Below, piece after piece: positions 21,931-32,145 of a DNA stretch of 64,000 nucleotides (positions are counted from its first letter, which is position 1; each line of letters starts with the position of its first letter). The position numbers and the translations under genes are program-made. The notes under the pieces were generated by a model, which did no database searches, was not told the DNA's origin, and was given only the letters and a program-made list of their open reading frames with translations. Source of the DNA: Neoarius graeffei (lineage: Eukaryota; Chordata; Actinopteri; Siluriformes; Ariidae); the NCBI RefSeq assembly GCF_027579695.1, contig NC_083575.1, positions 38,760,154-38,824,153 of the forward strand, written 5' to 3'.

Positions 21931-23226
21931 GGTGCCTGAGGTCCTGGGGAAGTGGAATCTTAAGAGATGTTTTAATGTTTGAATGTTGAAATTGGAAAAA
22001 AAATAAACTTATTGCAATGCTACACGTGTCGTCAACTTGATTCAAGATAGTCTCTGGTCTCATATCTAGAGTATATTACTAATTACAGGTCACAAAAGGA
22101 GAATCTTTTAAGCTAGCAATGCTTAGTTGTAGAATTTAACAATCCTAATATTAGTATATTTATCTTAAATTCAGTTTTTACTGCTAAGACTTTGTCATGA
22201 ATTTAAGTGAAATACCCTTAAAATGAAATAAATAAAAATGACTTGAATGGCTAAATGTAAGAAGTACGATCTTGTTATGAGAACTATTTTGATTATTTTG
22301 AGTTAATCAGATCTCGCATAATAAGTTCCCCAATCTTATTTTGGAATTATTTCATCTAAAAACAGGTTAGATTTTTCATCTTACTTTAAGAAATCTTACC
22401 AAGTCAAATTTGACTAGTTCCATTGGCAGATTTTTTTCACCTGATTCAAGCAAATATGCTTTGTTTTAATCTTTCATTTCTTATTTTTAAAAGGCCATTT
22501 TTTGCAGTGTGGCCTTCTAGGGAGAGTTGCAAAGAATAAGCCCTTTCAGAGAATGGCCAATAAAAAGAAAAGACTGAGATGGGTGAAACAACACAGACAC
22601 TGGACACAGGAAGATTGGCAAAAAGTATTATGGACAGATGAATCCAAGTTTGAGGTGTACGGATCACGAAGAAGAACATTCGTGAGATGCAGACCAAATT
22701 AAAAGATACTGCAGGAGTGCTTGACAACATCTGTCAAGCATGGGGGAGGCAATGTGATGGTCTGGGGCTGCTTTGGTAGTGGTAAAGTGGGAAATTTGTA
22801 CAAGGTGAAAGGGACCTTGAAGAAGGAAGCCTATCACTTCATTTTGCAATACCATGTCATACCCTGTGGACAGCGCTTGATAGGAGCCAATTTTGTCCTA
22901 CAGCAGGACAATGACCCAAAGCACACCTCCAAAATATGCAAGGACTATTTAGAAAAGAAGCAGATAGCTGGCATCCTGTCTATAATGGAGTGGCCAGCAC
23001 AGTCACCAGATCTCGACCCTATTGAGCTGTTATGTGAGCAGCTTGACTGAATAGTACGTAATAAGTGCCCATCAAGCCAATCCAACTTGTGGGAAGTGCT
23101 CCAGGAAGCATGGGGTGAAATCTCATCAGATTACCTCAACAAATTGACATCTAGAATGCCCAAGGTCTGCCAAGCTGTAATTGCTGCAAATGGAGGCTTC
23201 TTTGACGAAAGTAAAATTTGGGGAAA

Positions 23227-23404
23227 AAACCCCAAACAATTATTATTTCAAATAAAAATCATCATTTTTAACATTGTCAATGACTATTTCTTATTCATTC
23301 TGTAATATTTTCTATTCAAACTCATTTCATGGTTGTTGTTGTTGTTGTTTTTCATGGAAAACAAGGAAATTTCTAACTGACCCTAAACTTCTGAATGGTA
23401 ATAT
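23227..23404 (+). mobile_element. 3' flank and right terminus of the Tc1-like element
   Basis: After the transposase stop, an AT-rich stretch with a short (GTT)n run leads to a diverged terminus (CTAAACTTCTGAATGGTA) related to the CACTACCGTTCAAA group. It ends just before the SINE. Confidence 0.6.
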
Positions 23405-23755
23405 ATATCTCATCTCATCTCATCTCATTATCTCTAGCCACTTTATCCTGTTTTACAGGGTCGCAGGCAAGCTGGAGCCTATCCCAGCTGACTACGGGCG
23501 AAAGGCGGGGTACACCCTAGACAAGTCGCCAGGTCATCGCAGGGCTGACACGTAGACACAGACAACCATTCACACTCACATTCACACCTACGGTCAATTT
23601 AGAGTCACCAGTTAACCTAACCTGTATGTCTTTGGACTGTGGGGGAAACCGGAGCATCTGGAGGAAACCCACGCGGACACGGGGAGAACGTGCAAACTCC
23701 GCACAGAAGGGCCCTCATCGGCCACGGGGCTCGAACCCGGAACTTCGTGCCGCCC
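23405..23755 (-). mobile_element. V-SINE with deleted tRNA head
   Basis: Minus-orientation copy flanked by GTAATATATA. About 35 bp of the head (between the box-B-like region and the GTGCCGCC end) are missing, which removes the box A region. Confidence 0.9.
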
Positions 23756-23794
23756 AGTAATATATATATATATTCGTCTGGGATATATATATCG

Positions 23795-26256
23795 TCTCAT
23801 CTTCTTCTGCTTATCTGGGGCCAGGTTACGGAGGCAGCAGTCTGAACATGGAAGCCCAAACTTCCCTTTCCCCAGACACCTTGGCCAGCTCCTCAGAAAG
23901 AACACCGAGGCGTTCCCAGGCCAGCCGAGAGACATAGTCCCTCCAGCGTGTCCTGGGTCTTCCCTGGGGCCTCCTCCCGGGGGGACATGCCTGGAACACC
24001 TCCCCAGGGAGGCGTCCAGGAGGCATCTGAAAGAGATGCCTAAGCCACCTCAGCTGATTCCTCTCGATGTGGAGGAGCAGCGGCTCTACTCCGAGCTCCT
24101 CCTGAGTGACTGTGCTTCTCACCCTATCTCAAAGGGAGCGCCCAGCCACCCTGTGAAGGAAACTCATTTCGGTCGCTTGTATCCGCGATCTTGTTTTTTC
24201 TGTCATTACCCAAAGCTCATGACCTTAGGTGAGAGTCGGAATGTAGATCGACTGGTAAATCGAGAGCTTCGCCTTTTGGCTCAGCTCCTTCTTCACCACG
24301 ACGGACCGATAAAGCGACCGCATCACTGCGGAGGCCGCACCGATCCGCCTGTCGATCTCATGCTCTATCCTTCCCTCACTTGTGAACAAGATCCCGAGAT
24401 ACTTAAACTCCTCCACTTGAGGCAGGACTTCTCCACCAACCTGGAGAGGGCAAGCCACCCTTTTCCGGTCGAGAACCATGGCCTCTGACTTGGAGGTGCT
24501 GATTCTCATCCCAGCCGCTTCACACTCGACTGCAAATTGCCCCAGTGCATGCTGAAGGTCCTGGTTTGAAGAAGCCAACAGGACAACATCATCTGCAAAA
24601 AGCAGAAATGAAATCCTGTGGTTCCCAAACAGGATTCCTTCCAGCCCCTGGCTGCGCCTAGAAATTCTGTCCATAAAGATTATGAACAGAACTGGTGACA
24701 AAGGGCAGCCCTGCCAGAGTCCAACATGCACTGGGAACAGGTCTGACTTACTGCTGGCAATGTGAACCAGACTCCTGCTCCGTTCGTATAGGGACCGGAC
24801 AGCCCTTAGCAAAGAGCCCCGAACCCCATACTCCCGAAGCACCCCCCACAGAATACCATGAGGGACACAGTCGAATGCCTTCTCCAAATCCACAAAGCAC
24901 ATGTGGACTGGTTGGGCAAACTCCCATGAACCCTCAAGCACCCTATGAAGGGTATAGAGCTGGTCCAGTGTTCCGCGACCAGGACAAAAAACACATTGTT
25001 CCTTCTGGATCCGAGGTTCGACTATCGGCCGAATTCTCCTCTCCAGTACCCTGGAGTAAACCTTCCCTGGGAGGCTGAGAAGTGTGACTGGAGCACACTC
25101 TCCGGTCCCCTTTCTTAAAAAGAGGGACCACCACCCCAGTCTGCCACTCCAGAGGCACTGTCCCCAACTGTCCACGCGATGTTGCAGAGGCGTGTCAGCC
25201 AAGACAGCCCCACAACATCCAGAGACTTGAGATACTCGGGGTGGATCTCATCCACCCCCGGTGCCTTGCCACCGAGGAGCTTGCTAACTATCTCAGTGAC
25301 TTTGGCTTGGGTAATGGACAAATCCACCTCTGAGTCATCAGCCTCCACTTCCTCAATGGAAAACATGACCGTGGGATTGAGGAGATCCTCGAAGTATTCC
25401 TTCCACTGCCCGACAATGTCCCCAGTTGAGATCAACAGCTCCCCACCCACACTGTAAACAGTGTTGGCAGAGTACTGCTTCCCCCTCCTGAGGCGCCAGA
25501 CAGTTTGCCAGAATTTCTTTGAGGCCAACTGATAATCCTCCTCCATGGCCTCACCGAACTCCTCCCAGTTCCAAGTTTTTGCCTCCGCAACTGCCCAAGC
25601 TGCGGCACGCCTGGCCTGCCAATACCCATCAGCTGCCTCAGGAGTCCCGGAGGCCAACATGGCCTGATAGGACTCCTTCTTCAGTTTGACGGCATCCCTT
25701 ACTTCCGGTGTCCACCACCGGGTTCGGGGATTGCAACCACAAGAGGCACCGGAGACCTTGCGGCCACAGCTCCGAACAGTCGCGTCGACAATGGAGGCAG
25801 AGAACATGGCCCACTCAGGACTCAATGTCCCCCGTGTCCCTCAGAAGCTGGGAGAAGCTCTCCCGGAGGTGGGAGTTAAAGACCCCCCCCAACAGAGTGC
25901 TCGGCCAGACGTTCCCAGCAGACCCTCACCATATGTTTGGGCCTGCCAGGTCTGTCCAGCTTCCTCCTCCACCAGCGGATCCAACTCACCACCAGGTGGT
26001 GATCAGTTGACAGCTCAGCCCCTCTCTTCACCCGAGTGTCCAAGACATAGGGCCGGAGATCCGATGAAACGACAACAAAGTCGATCATCGACCTCCGACC
26101 TAAGATGTCCTGGTACCACGTGCACTTATGGACACCCCTATGCTCGAACATGGTGTTCGTTATGGACAAACCGTGACTAGCACAGAAGTCCAATAACAAA
26201 ACACCACTTGGGTTCAGATCGGGGAGGCCGTTCCTCCCAATCACGCCCCTCCAGGT
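23795..26256 (-). mobile_element. Rex3-type LINE (RTE clade), 5'-truncated
   Basis: A minus-strand element runs from the endonuclease C-terminus to the 3' end (TCTTCTGCTTATCTGGGGCC, complement of the Rex3-type tail). The segment between GGTGACAAAGGGCAGCCCTG (24695) and the complement of TGGCAGACTGGGGTGGTGGT (about 25143) corresponds to the region commonly amplified as Rex3 in fish. The 5' end stops in the endonuclease domain at a TA microsatellite, typical of truncated target-primed insertions. Confidence 0.88.
23826..26235 (-). pseudogene. Rex3 endonuclease/reverse transcriptase, inactivated
   Basis: In order on the minus strand: the endonuclease C-terminal half with [16 protein letters not shown] and the STDHHLV motif (26240-25880); a linker and RT N-terminus (25825-25115); RT fingers/palm with FVDLEKAFDCVPH (motif A) and LLFADDVVLLA (catalytic FADD motif), then YLGILFTSEG (24.9-24.3 kb); and the C-terminal LHRVAGRSL and RPRTRWRDYVSRLAWERLG. 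Frame changes occur near 25870 (C-run) and 25115-25200. In-frame stops occur after YIPTLT (24225) and at 24120-24125. RT catalytic residues survive but the gene cannot be translated as one protein. Confidence 0.88.
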
Positions 26257-26257
26257 G

Positions 26258-26281
26258 TGTATATATATATATATATATATA
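26258..26281. repeat. (TA)n microsatellite
   Basis: TA repeat at the junction between the truncated Rex3 and the LINE tail. Confidence 0.9.
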
Positions 26282-26509
26282 TCCTCCAGATGCCGCAGGA
26301 AAGCAATGGACATTTCAAAAGACTCTTCACACCCCGGTCATTGTCTCTTCCAGCTTTTGTCATCAGGCAAGAGATACAGAGCAATGAAAACCAGGACAAA
26401 CCACCTAAAAAACAGTTTCTATCCCAAAGCAATCATGGCTTTAAACTCACATGTGCAATAGAACTATTCTTGGCACTATCCCCAATGTGCAATTTGTATA
26501 TATATATAT

Positions 26510-26887
26510 GGGCGGCACGGTGGTGTAGTGGTTAGCGCTGTCGCCTCACAGCAAGAAGGTCCTGGGTTCGAGCCCCGGGGCCGGCGAGGGCCTTTCTGTG
26601 TGGAGTTTGCATGTTCTCCCCGTGTCTGCGTGGGTTTCCTCCGGGTGCTCCGGTTTCCCCCACAGTCCAAAGACATGCAGGTTAGGTTAACTGGTGACTC
26701 TAAATTGACCGTAGGTGTGAATGTGAGTGTGAATGGTTGTCTGTGTCTATGTGTCAGCCCTGTGATGACCTGGCGACTTGTCCAGGGTGTACCCCGCCTT
26801 TCGCCCGTAGTCAGCTGGGATAGGCTCCAGCTCGCCTGCGACCCTAGTAGAAGGATAAAGCGGCTAGAGATAATGAGATGAGATGAG
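26510..26887 (+). mobile_element. V-SINE
   Basis: Full-length copy with GATGA tail, inserted at a TA-rich site in the LINE 3' end. The target duplication cannot be delimited because of the TA repeats. Confidence 0.93.
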
Positions 26888-27040
26888 ATATTCTTATCAG
26901 TGCAATCTGTGTACATACAGAACCAATACTATTCTGTTTATACTATTTTATCAGTGCAATCTGTGTACATATAGAACCAACACAATACAATTCTGTTTAT
27001 ATTCTGTTTATACTATTTTACCAGTGCAATTCTGTATACT

Positions 27041-27406
27041 CATCATTATCTCTAGCCGCTTTATCCTTCTACAGGGTCGCAGGCAAGCTGGAGCCTATCC
27101 CAGCTGACTACGGGCGAAAGGCGGGGTACACCCTGGACAAGTCGCCAGGTCATCACAGGGCTGACACATAGACACAGACAACCATTCACACTCACATTCA
27201 CACCTACGGTCAATTTAGAGTCACCAGTTAACCTAACCTGCATGTCTTTGGACTGTGGGGGAAACCGGAGCACCCGGAGGAAACCCACGCGGACACGGGG
27301 AGAACATGCAAACTCCACACAGAAAGGCCCTCGCCGGCCCCAGGGCTCGAACCCAGGACCTTCTTGCTGTGAGGCGACAGCGCTAACCACTACACCACCG
27401 TGCCGC
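27041..27406 (-). mobile_element. V-SINE
   Basis: Full-length copy flanked by CAATTCTGTATACT (27027-27040 and 27407-27420), a 14-bp target duplication. Confidence 0.94.
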
Positions 27407-27540
27407 CAATTCTGTATACTTTACTATTTATTTTTATACTTTATTTGTTCTTTTTTCTATAACTCATAATGACTCAACAGCACCTTCAATTTCGTTTTAC
27501 CTTTGAAAAAGTGACAATGACAATAAAGACTTATCTTATA

Positions 27541-27575
<35 letters not shown>
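27541..27575 (+). repeat. (CA)n microsatellite
   Basis: CA repeat directly following the LINE tail. Confidence 0.95.
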
Positions 27576-27576
<1 letters not shown>

Positions 27577-27814
27577 CTTGGCCAATGTATAAAAGTCAGT
27601 AAATATCAGACGTTTTAGTTAGAATCAGATCATTTAAAACTGTAGAAGTTCATTAGATGTGATGTTTTTCCTTTGTATTTATTTACATTTTGTTTCTTTC
27701 TTGCAGTGGTTTGTGTACATCATTGTTCCTTGTACATTTTTGAAGACAAATAAAGACTGAAAGAAAGGACACAAACAACCCAGCATGAGTAAAAGAACCT
27801 TTACACCCAACGAG

Positions 27815-28190
27815 CCAAACAGTGCAATTGATCGTGATTGGTCAATTTCTGTATAACGTCATCAGAGAAGTTGATTGTGATTGGCGAGCACGCCCGGTGC
27901 ACGATGCGCATGCGTGATAATTCTGAAAGCAGCTGTTTGTGGCGAAGCTGCGGTTAAACGTGTTGAGTTTCACAGTTTCCGAACCGCACTGCCACAAGGA
28001 CGTGTTTAATTTTCTTGTTTTTAAGAGATAAAAATTAACATTAAAACAGGACGGAATACGGGACCGTTATCCGGTATATTTTATTTCCAGTAGCACCACC
28101 GATAGGTTCACATAGCCTGAAAGTTAGAGTTTATTAGAGAATTCCAGCCACAAGATGGCGCTTTGGGTAAACAGACACACAACGGGCCTG
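27815..28190. promoter_or_regulatory. Candidate CpG-type promoter
   Basis: Two inverted CCAAT boxes (GTGATTGGTCAA at about 27835 and GTGATTGGCGAG at about 27876), an NRF-1-like palindrome GCGCATGCG (about 27906) and a YY1-like AAGATGGCGC (28153-28162) lie within 350 bp. This combination is typical of housekeeping promoters. The ATG in the YY1-like motif opens only 17 codons, or MALW before a GTAAAC donor-like site. No gene body is visible on either side, so this may be an orphan or transposon-borne promoter. Confidence 0.3.
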
Positions 28191-28416
28191 AAGATTAAAG
28201 AAATATGACAAGAACAAAAAAGTCTCCATAGCTGGGTTTATAATACACTGATGAGCAGAAACAACCTCTATATCATACACCTTAGTAATTCTGCGCATTA
28301 GAAAATTATGTGATTAAAATGATGTGTACAATATTACAGTTTTTCTCAAATGCTAAAACACATTTCACAAACGTTTCCTCTATGTTCCCCAATGTCTAAA
28401 CACAACACCCTTTTCT

Positions 28417-29424
28417 TTTTTTTTCAGTTCATTTTTTTTTTAATTTATTTGCTAACAAATACAAAGTAAAAAGGACAGAATGAAACAAATCAATACATAC
28501 ACATGACATACAACAGAAGCACTAACGTAACTAACAACAATTTCAAAGGCTGGACAATACTACTAATATGTTAACAAAGAGATGTAACAGAACACATGGA
28601 GACAAATTCGACAAAGATAAACAAGAGCTATATTGCTGTATAGAGGAGGATGGGTGGGGTTGATTAGGGGTAATGAATGTGCATATGAGATAGAGGAGGG
28701 TAGATGGGGGGGATTTGGAGGGGTTTTGGGCCTTGAATTATGGGTGGAGGGACAGTGTGTATATGTTGGGGGGGAGCGGGATATGTGAAAGTAAGCACGT
28801 GTGTGTGTGTGTGTGTGTGTATATAAGCAGTGCTGGTCTGTGTCGGGCCAGGGAGAAGGAAACTGGATCATAATGAAGGAGAGAGGGGGAGGGGGAGTAT
28901 TATTTTATTTGCTAATCATTTGTGTTAGTAAATTTTTTATAGATAGAAATTCTAAAAATAATAGTTATTTAATAGTTAATTATGATGACTACCTGAGCAC
29001 CTGTTATGGCTATGGTGCCAGCCCCCCCTGCCCAAGCTGATTCATGATGGGACGCACTCTGATACCTGCCTACTCTTGGTATTGCACAGCACGCCTTATC
29101 CTCTTTTAAATGCTCTACACATTAGGAAGCACACACCATTTGTACACCTGCAATAAGAACAACATGATAGACTAGGGTAGGGGAGGAGTGCATGTGGGAA
29201 ACCTCTGCAGGTGCTTTGCTGCACTCCTTGCCTCTTTTAATGCAAATACATCTCTTCTTTTAATGCAGTACATTTTAGAGAAGGCACACATTCTTGTCAT
29301 ATACAGTCATATATAGGATAGGTAGGGCGTGTTGTGCGGAGGCTATGGGGGGCTGGTGTCGGTGTATGGGGCGTCAGGGCTCGGAGCCCTGCCTCATGCA
29401 GTACCTCCCCCTCCCCTCTGTCGT
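28417..29424 (-). mobile_element. Retroposed insertion (LINE-type), family unknown
   Basis: A 16-bp direct repeat, CACAACACCCTTTTCT (28401-28416 and 29425-29440), brackets the insert. On the plus strand it starts with T-runs (T8 and T10 around 28417-28441), so on the minus strand it ends in poly(A). These are target-primed reverse transcription hallmarks. Inside are direct repeats of TTTTAATGC/GCACTCC type words and a GT microsatellite, but no ORF I recognise. It could be a LINE 3' end or a processed transcript. Confidence 0.8.
28799..28820 (+). repeat. (GT)n microsatellite
   Basis: About eleven GT repeats inside the retroposed insert. Confidence 0.9.
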
Positions 29425-29838
29425 CACAACACCCTTTTCTAAAGCTCCATAAACACAACCACACCTTCTCACTTCAAAACTAAAACTCACACCAAAAGAG
29501 CAGCTCAAAGCTTTCAAAAATGTAAACACTATACACATCATTACACACTACAGCAAAACAATTGAAAACACAATGCTCAATTTGTGAGAAGGTTCTTTGT
29601 TTCATAACTGCCAATGCATATTTTTTGAAACTTTACAGTAACGGATCTTAGATCTCTGTAGAGGATTAGGCATTTAGATTTGTGAGTTTCATATGAAGAG
29701 TATAAATCTATAGAAAATACTGCATGTACACTACTGTAACACAACTCAATGCAAAAACAGAATCTATTGCACACAACAGTACACTTGAAAACATGTTCAG
29801 GGTGTGAAGTTTTTTTATTTACTTTATTCACACCACAA

Positions 29839-31436
29839 TCACTGTGCGGCATCATGTCGCTGAGCTGCATTGGGCCACATCACCTCATCCACATTGCAGG
29901 CTATATTCTCTCTTGCCAGGCACCGCGGGAAAAACGCCCTGGAATGGCGCATCCATCCTTGGAAGGCCTCCACTGGGATGTCAACACAGGCCAGCTCCAT
30001 TGTCCTTAGGAGGTTCTCTCTAGTGTATGGTTGTCGGTCATAAACCTTCCATCTCCACGATGAGAAGAACTCCTCTATAGGGTTCAGGAAAGGGGAGTAG
30101 GGTGGCAGACAGATGTTTAAAAACTGGTTACTGTTGGTGGTGAACCACTCTCTGATTTGGTTTGTTCTGTGGAAGCGGACATTGTCCCAAATGATCACAT
30201 AAATGGGATGTGCGGGCCCAGGATGGTGTTGTTGGCGGTCCAGGAGGATGTCTCTTAGCTCCTCTAGGAAGGTGAGGAGACATTGGGTGTTGTAAGACCC
30301 AAGGACAGCATGCCAGTGGACAAGCCCCTCCGAACCCATGGCCGCACAAAGAGTAGTATTACACCCCCCCGTTGGCCAGGAACCTCAGTGATGGCTCTTT
30401 GGCCAATGATGTTACGGCCTCTTTGCCTTAGTTTCTGCAGGTTGAAGCCAGCCTCATCCAGGAAGAGGTACTCATGAGGTCTGGCCATCGTGTCCAACTG
30501 TAATATCCTCTGTGAAAATGTGAAAGTGCACAGGTGTTCAGAACAACAGTCAATCAGGTAGCACAGTATTGTCCAGAAGTAATGTAGGCCACTGAGCAAC
30601 ACAGTATGTCCACTAACTGTACTGTGAAGATGGATGTATACTTACTTGCACATACTCATAACGTAGGTCTTTGTGTCGCGCAGAGTTGCGCTCAAAGGGA
30701 ACCCTACAGACCTGGTTCATCCGCATCTTTTGGCGCTGGAGAACTCGGTCTATTGTGGCCAAGCTGACATCAATGCTCTCAAAGTTGACATTATCGGCAA
30801 TGACTTTGTCTCTGATCTCCCGGAGTCTGATGAGGTTGTTCTCACAAACCATATCCACAATGAGGGTTTCTTGTGCCGCTGTAAATATGGCAACCCTCCC
30901 ACCTCTATGTGGCATTCTTTCAACTCTAAAGAAAGAAACATGTGTTGTCAATTGACATGTTTTACAATAACAATTGATTTGAAACCAATAGACTACTTTC
31001 ACAGGCTTGTAAAACTGTATTGTGACAAAGAAAGCAATAGAGTACAATACCTGTTGTGTTGTCTGAATGCCCTGATAATGGTGGCCACGGTGAACCTACT
31101 CAGGTTTGGACGGACTCTTAGTCCTGCTTCAGCCATTGTCATGCCATGGACAATGACATGGTCAATGACTGTTGCTCGCATCTCGTCCGTAATGATGGTG
31201 TGAGGTTGTCTTGCTCTCCCTCCTGGACCTTGTCCTCTCCCTCCTGGACCTTGTCCTCTCCCTTGTTGGCCTCCTCCTCTTCCTCGTTGGCCTGCACCTC
31301 TTCCTCCTCTGATTTGAACTCCACTTCCTCATTGGCCTGCTCCTCTTCTTCCATGGCCAGCTCTTCTCCCTCCATGGTCAGCTCCTCTCCCTCCTCTGAC
31401 TCGAATTCCTCTTCCCCTGACTCTGCCTTCATCCAT
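29839..31436 (-). pseudogene. IS630-like DDE transposase, three exons, two disabling lesions
   Basis: Exons on the minus strand: 31436-31051, 30925-30646 and 30509-29839. Junctions are AACAG|GTATTG, TTCTTTAG|AG, GTGCAA|GTAAGT and TTTCACAG|AGG, and phases agree. Exon 1 encodes an Arg/Gly-rich N-terminus then a helix-turn-helix (IDHVIVHGMTMAEAGLRV). Exon 2 carries the second DNA-binding part (RVERMPHRGGRVAIFT ... TIDRVLQRQ). Exon 3 has the catalytic Asp in YLFLDEAGF, the second in IIWDNVRFHR and the acidic end in PPYSPFLNPIEEF. A TGA interrupts exon 1 (31331-31329), and a frame shift lies beside a G7 run (about 30361-30368). The catalytic residues remain. Confidence 0.85.
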
Positions 31437-31841
31437 TGTGTTTGTTTGGAATCTTCAGCAAACTGTGCACTCTGAACTTGCTTTTATACATGTGGTCACA
31501 GCATTAGCAACAAGTGTCTTCAATTTTGAGTCGTTGTGTGTAATTAATGATGCCAGGTGTGTTCATTGTGTTCAAATATTGCTGACTGTGGCAAGCATTT
31601 TGCATCACATGAGCTTTCATTTGGGAATATGAGCAGAGTTCTTTTGCAACTTGTGTTTTAGCAAGGAAAAATGTGTTTAGATTTATGAGAACGGAGGATT
31701 GTGTTTTGTGAATTGTGTCTTCATGTGAAATGTGTTTATGATATTGGCAAATGATGGCTACATTTAGTAAATGTGTTTAGACAACTGGTCATTTGGTTTA
31801 GAGGATTGGCTTTTGTGTTTTAGCATTTGAGAAAAACTGTA

Positions 31842-32145
31842 ATAATACAGGAACATATAATCAGCTTAAAAAAAACCCTGAACTGAATAGTAATTGAGCA
31901 GGTAAAGTGGCAAACAGTGTCTGAATGAGACGTTACAGAGATCCCAGGTTACAGACTGTACAATACAACATGGTGCTGGAAGCCAAATCATATACAGTTT
32001 ATTATCATGTTGCACAAGTAATAAATAGTTTGGTGTTCAGGTTCATTTTTCTTCCATCATATAGACTGGCAAATACTGAAATAATGCCTGTTCACCAGGG
32101 TGTTAAAATTCACACAATTTTACACACCTGATGAACGAGTGCTAC
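31842..32145. other. Spacer between transposon and satellite array
   Basis: Unassigned sequence. It becomes repeat-like from about 32100 (TTCACACAATTTTACACACC), which looks like a decayed edge of the array. Confidence 0.5.

Larger units (their letters stand above)
20913..22509. mobile_element. CACTG-terminus DNA element (EnSpm/CACTA-like), nested in Tc1 gene
   Basis: The inverted ends CACTGCAAAAAAT and ATTTTTTGCAGTG are flanked by a 2-bp TG duplication, deduced because excision exactly restores the Tc1 reading frame. It is 1597 bp with no transposase. The subterminal regions are AT-rich with many TCAAGT/ACTTGA-like words. CACTA elements usually make 2-3-bp duplications, so the class assignment is moderate. 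Confidence 0.78.
20863..23226 (+). pseudogene. Tc1-like transposase pseudogene, split by a CACTG-terminus element
   Basis: The frame PAKVSTSTVKRRLQEA ends at 20912 and resumes at 22510 with GLLGRVAKNKP. Removing the insert restores the helix-turn-helix-to-DDE linker. The first catalytic Asp lies in LWTDESKF (about 22635), the second in QQDNDPKHTS (about 22903) and the acidic third position in SPDLDPIELL (about 23005). In-frame stops occur after RCRPN (22699) and after CEQLD (23048), so it is inactive. The N-terminal paired-like domain is missing. Confidence 0.9.
26282..27540 (+). mobile_element. 3' end of a second LINE (CR1/L2/Rex1-like), split by two SINEs
   Basis: The plus strand encodes the last residues of an RT-type ORF ([20 protein letters not shown] ... 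LKNSFYPKAI, 26320-26460), a C-terminal block seen in CR1/L2-like fish LINEs. A 3'UTR follows, with a repeated TCAGTGCAATCTGTGTACAT unit (26897, 26950), then TGACAATGACAATAAAGAC and the CA-repeat. V-SINEs at 26510-26887 and 27041-27406 interrupt it. Confidence 0.65.
28337..31839 (-). mobile_element. IS630/Tc1-type transposon with spliced transposase gene
   Basis: The inverted termini CAGTTTTTCTCAAATGCTAA (28337) and its complement (31839) are flanked by TA. Without the 1-kb insertion at 28417-29424 the element is about 2.5 kb. The subterminal regions repeat words such as ACACAA/TTGTGT and CTAAAACACA. It carries a three-exon gene on the minus strand. Confidence 0.88.

Noticed and set aside
28563-28871. 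Minus-strand ORF with HTHTHTR and Pro-rich sequence
   Set aside because: Comes from the GT microsatellite and G-rich part of the retroposed insert.
31139-31432. Glu-rich 97-codon minus-strand ORF (starting MKAESGEEE) as a separate acidic protein
   Set aside because: It overlaps the Arg/Gly-rich frame that leads, in phase, into the transposase helix-turn-helix. The Glu-rich reading is the out-of-frame translation of a GA-rich repeat and ends before the conserved part.
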